From NCBI GenBank assembly GCA_902619165.1, contig CACNDI010000002.1, forward strand, positions 1-64,000: DNA of 64,000 nucleotides, in the 5' to 3' direction. The notes beneath the pieces were generated by a model that worked only from the letters and a program-made list of their open reading frames with translations, made no database searches and was not told the DNA's origin. Positions within the stretch are counted from its first letter, which is position 1. Each line of letters begins with the position of its first letter. The stretch comes from an uncultured Alphaproteobacteria bacterium (lineage in GTDB: Bacteria; Pseudomonadota; Alphaproteobacteria; Rhodobacterales; Rhodobacteraceae). Positions 8,914 through 18,136 of this stretch are shown here, one piece after another. Made by a program: the position numbers and the translations under genes.

Positions 8914-10260
8914 CTACTTATCTGCTCTTACTCTTACCTTACCATCAGCCCATTCAATTGTAAGAGCACTTTTACTTTTCAATTGAGATTTGGTGCTCAC
9001 GATTTTTTCATCTTCATCTCGTATGACAGAGTATCCCCTGGACAGGACTTTTTTATAACTTACGCTCTCCAACAATCTGGATGCCACCATAAAATTTTCA
9101 GATTTTTTTCTAAAGTTATCCCAAAGATGCTTCAAAGCCATCTCATCTAATAAACCTAATCGTTTTTTTGTATCAGAGACATAGTGGAAAATTTCCTTTA
9201 GCTTCGCCGAAAGATCCTTATCTAATAATTTTACGTCGTTAGACATCTCAGAAAAAGCATCTTTAATAATACTATCGAGTTTTAGAATGTTCATTGTAAG
9301 TGATTTTTTCATATCGTTCAGGTTCTGGTATGGGCTTTTAAGCTTTGCAGAGCATTGATTAAGCAAAGACATTTTTAAAAATGTTATCTTTTCCGCACTA
9401 TTTCTTAAATTTGCAGAAAGGTAATTTAACTGCCCTAAAATTTCAGTTCGATTTGGCAAGGCAATCTCGGCCGCTGCTGTGGGAGTAGGCGCTCTCACAT
9501 CCGCAACAAGGTCTAATAATGTTGTATCGGTTTCATGTCCAATAGCTGAGATAATGGGTATCTTTGCTTCTGATACGGCTCTAATGAGACTTTCGTCATT
9601 GAAAGGCCATAAGTCTTCAAACGAGCCCCCTCCCCGGGCAATTATTAATAAGTCAGGTCTAAGGCCTTCGGTATTGGCTTTTTCCTGATGGAAGAAGGTA
9701 ATTCCTTCTATAACATCTTTCGCACAGCTATCTCCTTGAACAGTAACTGGGAAGATAATAACCATTACAGGAAATCTCGCTTCTACTCTGTTCAAAATAT
9801 CTTTAATAACTGCCCCAGATATAGACGTTATTACTCCGATACTAAGAGGGTACGTTGGTAAAGCTAGTTTTCTTTTTTCACTAAATATACCCTCAGCCGC
9901 AAGTTTTTCCCTTCGCTTATTTAACATTGCAAGTAGAGCCCCAATCCCCGCTGCTTGTATATCCTCCACTATTATTTGATATTTGCTGTGTCCAGAAAAA
10001 GACGATATGCGACCTACTAAGACAACTTCATTTCCTTCTTCGATTAAATCTCTTTTGGTTAGTTTGGTACCTCGCCATACAACGCTAGCTAATATTGATC
10101 TGTCATCTTTAAGGTCAAAATATACGTGGCCAGAGGCAGGTCGGCTAACCCTGCCGAGTTCCCCCTTTACCCTGACATATTCAAACTCAGTTTCTAATAT
10201 ATTTCGTATCGATTGGGATAGGGTGGTAACAGTAAATTCCGGTATGTTCTCTTTTGTCAT
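8914..10260 (-). CDS. xseA: Exodeoxyribonuclease VII large subunit
   Basis: 448 residues. An N-terminal OB-fold (about 5-105; LSQSIRNILETEFEYVRVKGE, then SGHVYFDLKDD) precedes the catalytic domain with ITSISGAVIKDI, ARGGGSFEDLWPFNDE and GHETDTTLLDLVADVRAPTPTA split over two conserved blocks, and a coiled-coil C-terminal region. With XseB (not in the window) it degrades single-stranded DNA. It is divergent from purD across an 81-base gap. Confidence 0.95.
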   Translation of the reverse strand: MTKENIPEFTVTTLSQSIRNILETEFEYVRVKGELGRVSRPASGHVYFDLKDDRSILASVVWRGTKLTKRDLIEEGNEVVLVGRISSFSGHSKYQIIVEDIQAAGIGALLAMLNKRREKLAAEGIFSEKRKLALPTYPLSIGVITSISGAVIKDILNRVEARFPVMVIIFPVTVQGDSCAKDVIEGITFFHQEKANTEGLRPDLLIIARGGGSFEDLWPFNDESLIRAVSEAKIPIISAIGHETDTTLLDLVADVRAPTPTAAAEIALPNRTEILGQLNYLSANLRNSAEKITFLKMSLLNQCSAKLKSPYQNLNDMKKSLTMNILKLDSIIKDAFSEMSNDVKLLDKDLSAKLKEIFHYVSDTKKRLGLLDEMALKHLWDNFRKKSENFMVASRLLESVSYKKVLSRGYSVIRDEDEKIVSTKSQLKSKSALTIEWADGKVRVRADK

Positions 10261-10341
10261 AGCCTTTAGATCACAACTGATTTTTATTTCTTTATATAAT
10301 CACTCCTATGAGTATCATGATCGAAAAGGATTGGAAAGAAA

Positions 10342-11598
10342 ATGAAGATTCTGATTATTGGAAACGGTGCACGGGAACACGCATTGACCTGGGCTATATC
10401 CCAAAATCCAAGATGTACCAAAATTTATTGTAGCCCAGGGAATGCCGGAACCACCGAATTAGCGACTAATGTTGATATTGATGTGACATCAAATAAAGAA
10501 ATCCTGGAAATGTGTCTGCTTCATTCCATTGATCTTGTGATAGTCGGGCCTGAGAAGCAATTTGAGCAAGGTCTTACAAACGCTCTCAAAGAAAAAAATA
10601 TTTTGGTATTTGGGCCAACCATGGAAGCTTCTCGATTAGAAGCCTCAAAATCCTTTACCAAGAATATGTGCAAGCACAAAAAAATACCTACTGGAAATTA
10701 CGAGGTTTTTTCAAGAGTTGATGAAGCTAAGAAATTTTTGAGAGAACAACCTACTCCCTACGTAATTAAAGCAGATGGACTTGCTGCAGGTAAGGGAGTT
10801 TTAGTTTCAAGCGATATTGAAGAGGCCGACAATTTTATAAGTTCTATTTTTGCAGGAAAAATTGGAACAGTGAAAAGTAAGGTTATAGTTGAAGAGTACC
10901 TTGAGGGCAAAGAAATGAGCGTCTTTTTTGCCATTGATAAAAAGACAATAAAATACATCGGAAGCGCACAAGACTATAAAAGAGCTTTCGATCATGACCG
11001 TGGGCCTAATACTGGTGGTATGGGTGCCTTTTCGCCATCTCCCTTATTAACTAAAATAACTTTAGATAAGATAGTGACTAAAATCATTAAGCCAACAGTT
11101 GAGTATATGAAAGAAATTGGGAGTGAGTTTACGGGAATACTCTATGCAGGACTAATTTTGAACAATGGAGAGCCAAAACTTATCGAATATAATGTTCGTT
11201 TTGGTGATCCTGAATGTCAAGCTCTGTGTGTTCGATTAGGTGCTCAGATATTCGATATATATTTTAGTGGAGCAAAAAATGAATTATCAACTTTATCTAT
11301 TAATGAAGCATGTGACAGTGCTATCACAGTTATTGTTGCAGAAAAAGGATATCCAAAAAACCCAAGAAGTGATTGTGAACTTAACGACATAGTTGATATA
11401 AAATATAATAAAGCGTTAAAAATATTCCACGCTGGCACTTATTTTAAAAATAACTTTTTATGTAATACTGGGGGACGAATTTTTAGTTTTACAGTCAGAA
11501 GCAAAAATCTTAAAGACGCTAGAACAATAGTCTATAAAGAAATAACTAAGATAGAAAATGAAAACATTTTTTACAGAACAGATATTGGCACCTATTAA
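10342..11598 (+). CDS. purD: Phosphoribosylamine-glycine ligase
   Basis: 418 residues, the normal length. The N-terminus is MKILIIGNGAREHAL; the ATP-grasp domain shows YVIKADGLAAGKGV, the substrate segment GPNTGGMGAFSP and metal-binding LIEYNVRFGDPECQ. It catalyses the second step of purine synthesis (GAR formation). The start follows GGATTGGAAAGAAA, which includes a usable ribosome binding site. A TATAAT at 10295-10300 may be its -10 box, but the -35 is weak. It is convergent with the ferredoxin gene, one base apart. Confidence 0.96.
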   Translation: MKILIIGNGAREHALTWAISQNPRCTKIYCSPGNAGTTELATNVDIDVTSNKEILEMCLLHSIDLVIVGPEKQFEQGLTNALKEKNILVFGPTMEASRLEASKSFTKNMCKHKKIPTGNYEVFSRVDEAKKFLREQPTPYVIKADGLAAGKGVLVSSDIEEADNFISSIFAGKIGTVKSKVIVEEYLEGKEMSVFFAIDKKTIKYIGSAQDYKRAFDHDRGPNTGGMGAFSPSPLLTKITLDKIVTKIIKPTVEYMKEIGSEFTGILYAGLILNNGEPKLIEYNVRFGDPECQALCVRLGAQIFDIYFSGAKNELSTLSINEACDSAITVIVAEKGYPKNPRSDCELNDIVDIKYNKALKIFHAGTYFKNNFLCNTGGRIFSFTVRSKNLKDARTIVYKEITKIENENIFYRTDIGTY

Positions 11599-11599
11599 A

Positions 11600-11962
<363 letters not shown>

Positions 11963-11993
11963 TTAAATTTTATCTATTAATAACAAAAAAAAT

Positions 11994-12008
11994 GTTCTAT
12001 TTTTGTTC
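11994..12008 (+). promoter_or_regulatory. LexA (SOS) box, alphaproteobacterial type
   Basis: The sequence is GTTC, seven bases (TATTTTT), GTTC: an exact match to the GTTC-N7-GTTC direct repeat recognised by LexA in most Alphaproteobacteria. Its last base is two bases before the ATG of the OB-fold gene at 12011, in the position expected for an operator blocking a promoter at the start of that gene. It is also 71 bases upstream of the ferredoxin start on the other strand. No second such box was noticed upstream of other genes, though I did not scan exhaustively. Confidence 0.72.
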
Positions 12009-12010
12009 TC

Positions 12011-12346
12011 ATGAAAAATGCTCGGAAAAATGATGCGATCTTGACTTGTGCTGAATTATGTACTTTAGAGAATAACTCTTTTGCAGCAGTTGCAGGGTTT
12101 GTAATTGTTAAACAGATGCCCTCAACAGCTAAAGGGACAGTTTTTCTAACATTAGAGGATGAAACAGGGACCTCAAATATAATTTGTTGGAATAGTGTTT
12201 ACAGAAAGTTTAGGGATCAAGTTGTATTCTCTTCGTTTTTATTAGTAAGTGGACAGCTGCAAAGGGAAAACGAAGTCTCTCACCTAATTGCTGATGATAT
12301 AAGAGACATCTCAAGACTTCTAGAACTTATTCCAAATATAAAATAA
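12011..12346 (+). CDS. Stand-alone OB-fold protein, DnaE2 C-terminal-like
   Basis: 111 residues. The whole protein matches the C-terminal OB domain of the error-prone polymerase DnaE2/ImuC: AILTCAEL, then AGFVIVKQMPSTAKGTVFLT, LEDETGTSNIICW and LLVSGQLQRENEVSHLIA, compared with my recollection of the AGLVLVRQRPGSAKGVVF, TLEDETG and GRLQREG pattern of DnaE2. Full DnaE2 is about 1,050-1,150 residues; the polymerase, PHP and finger regions are absent and the 87-base upstream gap cannot hold them. The frame is intact and begins at the domain boundary. No Shine-Dalgarno is visible before the ATG; the LexA box occupies that space. It is either a decayed relic or a small SOS-induced nucleic-acid-binding protein. 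Confidence 0.75.
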   Translation: MKNARKNDAILTCAELCTLENNSFAAVAGFVIVKQMPSTAKGTVFLTLEDETGTSNIICWNSVYRKFRDQVVFSSFLLVSGQLQRENEVSHLIADDIRDISRLLELIPNIK

Positions 12347-12353
12347 ACTTGCA

Positions 12354-13802
12354 TTACTGAGTTGGCAGACCAATAAATCTTCTCATACCGTTTCTTAGTA
12401 TCAACATTAGTATGGATGTTTTGTTTGCCTTTTTTGCCTCTTCGTTAAGTTTGTAAAGTTCGTCTGTGGAAGAGATCTTTATCCTGTTTATTTGAATAAT
12501 TACGTCTCCCTTTTTCAACCCCTTCTCCTCGCCAACAGACCCTGCTTTTACATCTACTATAACAACACCCTTTATATTTTGATCAATACCAAACTGTTCA
12601 GCTACTTCTCTCCCTAAATTAGACAAAGTCATCCCTGCAAACTCGACTTTTTTTGTCCTTTGTCTCGTTGGTTGGCTTGACGCAATGTTATCTTCTAACC
12701 GACCTAGCTTGACGGACAAGGACACTTTCTTTCCATCCCTCAGTACCTTCACTGACACCTGCTTACCAACAGGACTGTCCCCAACTATCCTAACGAGCTC
12801 TCTGGTGTCCTTTATTGTCTTACCGTCAAACTCAATGATAACATCTCCTGATTTTATACCACCAGTTTTAGCAGGTCCATCAGGGACATCAGTAACTAAA
12901 GCACCATCAGTTTTTTCAATACCAAGCGCTTCCGCAACATCTTCAGTAACATCTTGTATTCTGACTCCTAACCAACCTCTTCTTGTCTCACCAAAAGTCG
13001 TAAGCTGGTCTATTACTTTCTCAACTACAGCCGATGACATTGAGAAACCTATACCTATAGACCCACCATTCGGAGAAAGTATCGCCGTGTTAACACCAAT
13101 AACTTCACCATCCATGTTAAAAAGTGGTCCTCCTGAGTTTCCTCTATTTATTGCCGCATCGGTCTGTATGAAATCGTCGTAAGATCCACTTAAAGCCCTT
13201 CCCCTAGCAGATATAATACCTGCAGAAACAGAGAACCCTTGACCTAAGGGATTACCTATAGCTAAAACCCAGTCACCTACTTCAGCCTCGTTGCTATCTC
13301 CAAACCTAACAAACTTAAGCTTATCTTTCGCCTTAACTTTTAAGAGTGCTATATCTGTCTTAGGGTCAGTTCCAACAACTGTTGCCTCCATTAATCGGCC
13401 ATCAAAAAATTCAATTTCTATCTGATCGGCGTTTTCAATAACGTGATTATTTGTTACAACATAACCGTCAGCTGAGATAATAAAACCTGAGCCCAGCGCT
13501 GTACCCCTTCGCTGCCTTCTAGGTGCACCATTTTGTTCTCTATCCATAAAATCTCTGAATAAATCTTCGAATGGCGAACCAGGTGGTAGTTGTGGGTTGA
13601 GTCCCTGCCTGTTAGGCACGGTGGAGCTGGTAGTTATATTAACCACTGAAGGACTCAATTTCTCCACGAGATCACTAAAACTACCCGGAATACTCTTTCC
13701 GTGGGATATACCACTAACAAACACAAAAAATAAGAAAGTCCAAACTGGTAAAAGAGCATAAGAAAAGAATTTTTCTGCAGTATTTTTTCTCAAGACGTTC
13801 AT
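12354..13802 (-). CDS. degP: Periplasmic serine protease, DegP/Do family
   Basis: 482 residues with an N-terminal signal sequence or anchor (hydrophobic stretch about residues 17-32). The trypsin-like domain has the complete triad His120 (TNNHVIENA), Asp150 (DPKTDIALL) and Ser223 (RGNSGGPLF). Two PDZ domains follow (about 255-355 and 385-480). It degrades or refolds damaged envelope proteins. It is last in the hflK-hflC-DUF2065-degP cluster, which groups two membrane quality-control systems. DegP, DegQ and MucD cannot be separated from sequence alone. It converges on the OB-fold gene with seven bases between stops. Confidence 0.92.
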   Translation of the reverse strand: MNVLRKNTAEKFFSYALLPVWTFLFFVFVSGISHGKSIPGSFSDLVEKLSPSVVNITTSSTVPNRQGLNPQLPPGSPFEDLFRDFMDREQNGAPRRQRRGTALGSGFIISADGYVVTNNHVIENADQIEIEFFDGRLMEATVVGTDPKTDIALLKVKAKDKLKFVRFGDSNEAEVGDWVLAIGNPLGQGFSVSAGIISARGRALSGSYDDFIQTDAAINRGNSGGPLFNMDGEVIGVNTAILSPNGGSIGIGFSMSSAVVEKVIDQLTTFGETRRGWLGVRIQDVTEDVAEALGIEKTDGALVTDVPDGPAKTGGIKSGDVIIEFDGKTIKDTRELVRIVGDSPVGKQVSVKVLRDGKKVSLSVKLGRLEDNIASSQPTRQRTKKVEFAGMTLSNLGREVAEQFGIDQNIKGVVIVDVKAGSVGEEKGLKKGDVIIQINRIKISSTDELYKLNEEAKKANKTSILMLILRNGMRRFIGLPTQ

Positions 13803-13814
13803 GTAAGTTCCATC

Positions 13815-14003
13815 CTAAATATCTGTTACACCTATAATTATTATCCCAATAGCCATCATTACTAAACCAATTCGAGAAAGCTGTTTATTAGGAATGATCG
13901 AAATTTGACTCAAAGTTTTTTTTAGCCTTTCTGGTATAATCGCTAAAAAGAACCCCTCAAATGCTATTACGGATCCCAAAGCGAATAGCACCTTTTCTAT
14001 CAC
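13815..14003 (-). CDS. DUF2065 small membrane protein (YjeT-like)
   Basis: 62 residues with two hydrophobic segments (about 5-23 and 44-60) separated by a loop carrying PERLKKTLSQI, the usual DUF2065 pattern (GLVLAIEGLLLALFPERWR type). It overlaps hflC by ATGA. The family commonly sits next to hflKC or degP; it has no known activity. Co-translation with hflC suggests it belongs to the same membrane quality-control unit. Confidence 0.82.
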   Translation of the reverse strand: MIEKVLFALGSVIAFEGFFLAIIPERLKKTLSQISIIPNKQLSRIGLVMMAIGIIIIGVTDI

Positions 14004-14866
14004 TCTTTTTCACTTTCCTTTATATAATCAAAGAATTCAGAGTTAGGGCTTATGACCATTGTGGTGTTTGATCCTGTCATTGATTGCTCGTAAGCTATCA
14101 ACGATCTGGTAAAAGCGTAAAACTCTGGATCTCTGCCAAACGCGTCTGCAAAAATTTTGGTGGTTAGGGCATCAGCAGTACCCCTTATTATTTCTGCTTC
14201 TTTCTTTGCTTCAGATACCGTCTCAACAGCTTTTCTGTCGGCTTCCGCTCTCACTATTTGAGCAGCCTCTTGACCTCTCGCTCTCTCGTCTGCTGCCATC
14301 CTTTCTCTCTCTGCCTGCATTCTTCTAAAAGTAGCTGCTAAGTTTTGTGTCGGCAGATCAGCTCGTTTAATCCTAACGTCAACTATTTCTACACCTAAAC
14401 CCTTCGATTCTATCTTTGCGCTTTCTGTTATTCTTGTCATTAGCTCAATTCTGTCTGTTGATAGAACTGCATTGGAGGTCACAGATCCAAGCACTTCTCT
14501 AAGTGCAGCATTTAGAATCCGTTCAAGACGACTTTCCGCCGTAACAATACCACCAGTTCCCACTGCTTGCCTGAACTGGACGACGTTGATGATTCTGTAT
14601 CTTGCAAAAGCATCTACCACCAATCTTCTGTCATCAAGAGGTGTCACTTCAAGCGGCATGGTGTCGAGCGACAGTATCCTATCATCGTACCTTACAACTT
14701 GTTGTATAAACGGTAGTTTAAATGCTAAACCAGGTTCTTCTTTCACATCAGCAACTTGTCCAAATTGTAATACAAGCGCTTTTTGCCTTTCGTCAACTAC
14801 AAAGAGTGAGGAGTATGCAACAAACGCTATGAGCGCTACTATTATTGATATAGTCCGTAAAACCAT
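14000..14866 (-). CDS. hflC: Protease modulator HflC
   Basis: 288 residues: one N-terminal membrane segment followed by the SPFH/band-7 domain with VDERQKALVLQFGQV, then DVRIKRADLP and a long Ala/Glu/Arg-rich coiled coil (RMQAERERMAADERARGQE region). With HflK it forms the large cage around FtsH in the inner membrane. Its start overlaps the hflK stop by one base (TAATG type), so translation is coupled. Confidence 0.95.
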   Translation of the reverse strand: MVLRTISIIVALIAFVAYSSLFVVDERQKALVLQFGQVADVKEEPGLAFKLPFIQQVVRYDDRILSLDTMPLEVTPLDDRRLVVDAFARYRIINVVQFRQAVGTGGIVTAESRLERILNAALREVLGSVTSNAVLSTDRIELMTRITESAKIESKGLGVEIVDVRIKRADLPTQNLAATFRRMQAERERMAADERARGQEAAQIVRAEADRKAVETVSEAKKEAEIIRGTADALTTKIFADAFGRDPEFYAFTRSLIAYEQSMTGSNTTMVISPNSEFFDYIKESEKE

Positions 14867-16005
14867 TAATTATTTCCTCCTGCTCTGAGTTGATTGAGTG
14901 GAAGATACGGGACCACCCCTTGTTCTCCTCCGACATTTTGATCTAGAATAACTTTATCAACATCACGCATGATTGACTCCATTCTCTCCAAATATAACCT
15001 TTTTCTGGTTACATCTTTAGCCTTGACATACTCTTCATAAACGGAAACAAATCTAGCGGCTTCACCTTCACTTTCGTTTACTACCCTGGCCTTATAGCCT
15101 TCCGCCTCCTGAATTAATTGAGCTGCCTCCCCACGAGCTTTCGCTAATGCCTGATTAGCGTAAGCATCTGCTTGTTTCTCTAGTGTATCCTTCTCTTGTT
15201 CTGCAGCTTGTACGTCTCTGAAAGCGTCAATAACTTCGCCAGGTGGATCAGCTTTATCAAAGTTCAAACGCACAATGTTTACTCCGCTATCGTAACTGTC
15301 TAAAGTGGTTTGGATCAAAGTTCTAACCTCTGCACTGATAACAGCCCTATCTCTGTTTAAAATGGGAGCAAGTTCTGATTTTGCAATCACTTCCCGCATA
15401 GCCGATTCAGAAACAGCTTGAATAGTTTCACGTGGTTGAGCCAAGTTGAATAGAAATTTCGCTGGATCAGCAATATTCCATACTACTGAAAAATCGATAT
15501 CTACTATGTTTTCGTCTCCGGTCAGCATCAACCCTTCATCTTGGTTAGATGACCTGTTGCCAACCCCTATATCCTCGGTATTTTCTCTCGTAACGGTAAG
15601 CACCTCATGTGTTATGAATGGCCATGGGGCAAAGTTAAGTCCCGATTCACCAGTTCTATAATATTCACCCAATAGAAGTTCAATAGACTTCTCTTCTGGC
15701 TTTACAGTGTAGAAAGAAGCATATGCCCAAAACAAAACAAGCGCTAGGCCGATTAGCCCGTAAGAGCCTTTTCCAATTCCAGGGGATTTTTGGCCTCTAC
15801 CGCCCCTACCACCTGATCCACCACCTCCGAGCAGAACTTTAAGTCTTTCTTGGCCTTTCCTTACCATATCGTCTATCTCAGGGATAGATGTAGGTTTGTC
15901 ATCTCGAGGACCCTTACCACCACTGCCGTTACTATTACCCCAAGGGCTTTTATTTCCAGAATTATTTCCTCCACCCCAAGGGTTGTCATTATCATCGTTC
16001 GGCAT
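14866..16005 (-). CDS. hflK: FtsH protease activity modulator HflK
   Basis: 379 residues. A Gly/Asn-rich cytoplasmic N-terminus (about 1-75: repeated GGGN/GSGG) precedes one membrane segment (YGLIGLALVLFWAYASFY) and the SPFH domain (EKSIELLLGEYYRTGESGLNFAPWP split). The coiled-coil end has QEKDTLEKQADAYANQALAK. Partner of HflC in regulating FtsH. The 76 bases upstream, before gor, may carry the hflKC promoter, but I see only weak boxes. Confidence 0.94.
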   Translation of the reverse strand: MPNDDNDNPWGGGNNSGNKSPWGNSNGSGGKGPRDDKPTSIPEIDDMVRKGQERLKVLLGGGGSGGRGGRGQKSPGIGKGSYGLIGLALVLFWAYASFYTVKPEEKSIELLLGEYYRTGESGLNFAPWPFITHEVLTVTRENTEDIGVGNRSSNQDEGLMLTGDENIVDIDFSVVWNIADPAKFLFNLAQPRETIQAVSESAMREVIAKSELAPILNRDRAVISAEVRTLIQTTLDSYDSGVNIVRLNFDKADPPGEVIDAFRDVQAAEQEKDTLEKQADAYANQALAKARGEAAQLIQEAEGYKARVVNESEGEAARFVSVYEEYVKAKDVTRKRLYLERMESIMRDVDKVILDQNVGGEQGVVPYLPLNQLRAGGNN

Positions 16006-16081
16006 TGCTGTTCCTTTATTACGTAAAAATCTGTTGTTTGCTATAAATGCTCATTAATTTGAGAATTTCAAGTGTATGTAA

Positions 16082-17410
16082 TTAATTTAACGTAACTAGC
16101 TCTTCTGCAGCAGTCGGATGCACCGCACAGGTTGCGTCAAAATCTTTTTTTGTTGCTCCCATTTTAACGGCTACAGCAGCAACTTGTATAAGTTCCGCGG
16201 CACTCTCTCCGACAATGTGGATCCCAAGAATTTTATCGGTCTTCTTTTCAACTAACATTTTCATAAGCGTTTTTTGTGGATTTCCTGATAATTGATTTTT
16301 CATCGGTGTGAATTCGGTCTTAAAAACTACAAAAGCTTTACCTGCATTTACTACCTCTGCCTCCGACATTCCAACTGTTCCAACCTCAGGCTTAGTAAAA
16401 ACGGCTTTTGGAACCAAGTGATGGTCGGGTACTGTAGGTTTGTTTTTAAAAACCGTATCTACAAAAGCAATACCGTCGCGTATGGCTACTGGCGTTAAAT
16501 TTAATCTGTCAGTAACATCGCCTATAGCATAGACATTTGATACATTAGTCTTTTGATACTCATCAACCAACACCACACCTTTTTTCAGATTAACGCCTAA
16601 CTTTTCGAGACCAAGATTTTCAACATTTGGCTTTCTACCCACAGCACATACAACTTCGGTAACAACCAATTGGCTTTTGTCACTCAAATCCACTGAAAGT
16701 CCTTTTGAACATTTGGTAACGCCATTGATCACAGTATTAACTAGCACCTTAATACCTTTTTCCTCTAATCCTTGTCTCACTAAGCGTTGAATGTCGTAAT
16801 CAAACCCTCTTAATAAATTTTCGCCTCTGTAAACTAGTATAACATCGACACCCAATCCATTGAAAATTGTAGCAAATTCACAGGCTATATAACCAGCACC
16901 ATAAATTACGATTTTTTCTGGCAAGCTTGACATCATGAAAATATCATCAGATGACTTTGTAAACTGAACACCTGGAAACTCTGGTTTCTTAGGCTTACCA
17001 CCAGTGGCTAAAAGAATGTGTTTTGCCTTTATAACTTTCTGATTATCTAGCTCAACCTCGTTCAATCCTCTCAATTTTGCAGAGTTTTCATAAATTTCAA
17101 CACCGGAGTTTTTCAAATTCTTTTTATATGCTGCCTCAAGCCTGTCTACCTCGTTGTTTCTAGCTTTCACCATTCGCTGCCAATCAAAATGCGCATCTCT
17201 AATGGTCCATCCAAAACCTTCACTATCGCTAAAATATTGGCTGAATTCTGCAGCGTGGACCATAAGCTTTTTCGGAACACATCCTCTTATTACGCAAGTA
17301 CCACCTACGCGAGAGGACTCAGCAATACCAACACTTAAGCCTTCAGCTGCCGCTAGTCTTGCTGAACGAACTCCACCTGATCCTGCACCGATCACAAATA
17401 AATCATACAT
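16082..17410 (-). CDS. gor: Glutathione-disulfide reductase
   Basis: 442 residues. FAD-binding GAGSGGVRSARLAA at the start, redox-active pair in GGTCVIRGCVPKKL (Cys-x4-Cys), NADP domain with IYGAGYIACEFA, the second FAD motif VYAIGDVTDRLNLTP, and the C-terminal His-Glu in HPTAAEELVT, all as in the pyridine nucleotide-disulfide oxidoreductases of the Gor type. It reduces GSSG with NADPH. An excellent ribosome binding site, CAGGAGG, lies inside the end of rpiA, whose TGA directly abuts the gor ATG. Confidence 0.93.
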   Translation of the reverse strand: MYDLFVIGAGSGGVRSARLAAAEGLSVGIAESSRVGGTCVIRGCVPKKLMVHAAEFSQYFSDSEGFGWTIRDAHFDWQRMVKARNNEVDRLEAAYKKNLKNSGVEIYENSAKLRGLNEVELDNQKVIKAKHILLATGGKPKKPEFPGVQFTKSSDDIFMMSSLPEKIVIYGAGYIACEFATIFNGLGVDVILVYRGENLLRGFDYDIQRLVRQGLEEKGIKVLVNTVINGVTKCSKGLSVDLSDKSQLVVTEVVCAVGRKPNVENLGLEKLGVNLKKGVVLVDEYQKTNVSNVYAIGDVTDRLNLTPVAIRDGIAFVDTVFKNKPTVPDHHLVPKAVFTKPEVGTVGMSEAEVVNAGKAFVVFKTEFTPMKNQLSGNPQKTLMKMLVEKKTDKILGIHIVGESAAELIQVAAVAVKMGATKKDFDATCAVHPTAAEELVTLN

Positions 17411-18121
17411 TCAAACCTCCTGAATTACCCTACAGCTTCCATCATCACTACCAATAATAATTTTAGAGGCCATATTTAAAAATAAACCAACTTCAACAAC
17501 TCCAACAATTTGAAGCAACCCTAGAGATAACGTCTTTGGGTCTAGAATTTCATTTAGATGCAAATCAAGAATATAATTGTGCTGATCAGTTACATATTTA
17601 TTTGACGCAGCTCTTCTGAAAGTAACTTTGGGCATTTGATACCCTTGAGAAATTAAGAATCTCTCCACGGAGGCTTTAATCCTTTCAGAACCAAATTGAA
17701 CCACTTCAACCGGCAGGGGAAACTTTCCTAAGTTGGAAACAATTTTTGAAGAGTCAACTACTATAATCAATTGCTTAGAAAAACTCGCTACAATTTTTTC
17801 CATCAAAAGCGCACCACCACCCCCTTTAATCAAATTATTTTCAGGATCAACTTCATCCGCCCCATCAATAACGACGTTAAGTTCATCCACTTGATCCAGA
17901 TCTATAATGTTAATTCCAAGACTAGAAGCGAGATCAGTTGTTTCTGTTGAAGTAGATACTGCAGTTATTGATTGACCATTTAGAATAAAAGTTTCATGGA
18001 TTATCTTAATAAGGTGATTTACTGTTGATCCAGTACCGAGTCCAATAATTTTCTTTGGATCTATAAATTCCATAGATTTTGTGGCTGCAATTTTCTTTCC
18101 AGAATTTATTTTTTTCTCCAC
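17411..18121 (-). CDS. rpiA: Ribose-5-phosphate isomerase A
   Basis: 236 residues. Motifs GLGTGSTVNHLIK, the catalytic loop IDGADEVDPENNLIKGGGGA split at ENNLIKG, the LLMEKIVA helix and FPLPVEVV define the RpiA family. It interconverts ribose-5-phosphate and ribulose-5-phosphate in the pentose phosphate pathway. Its last codons include the ribosome binding site for gor, and thiN ends 15 bases upstream. Confidence 0.95.
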   Translation of the reverse strand: MEKKINSGKKIAATKSMEFIDPKKIIGLGTGSTVNHLIKIIHETFILNGQSITAVSTSTETTDLASSLGINIIDLDQVDELNVVIDGADEVDPENNLIKGGGGALLMEKIVASFSKQLIIVVDSSKIVSNLGKFPLPVEVVQFGSERIKASVERFLISQGYQMPKVTFRRAASNKYVTDQHNYILDLHLNEILDPKTLSLGLLQIVGVVEVGLFLNMASKIIIGSDDGSCRVIQEV

Positions 18122-18136
18122 CTTCGTTGATTAATC

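Noticed and set aside
15780-16000. Tandem repeat in the glycine-rich start of hflK
   Set aside because: Ordinary HflK low-complexity Gly/Asn tract, irregular, with no DNA-level repeat unit.
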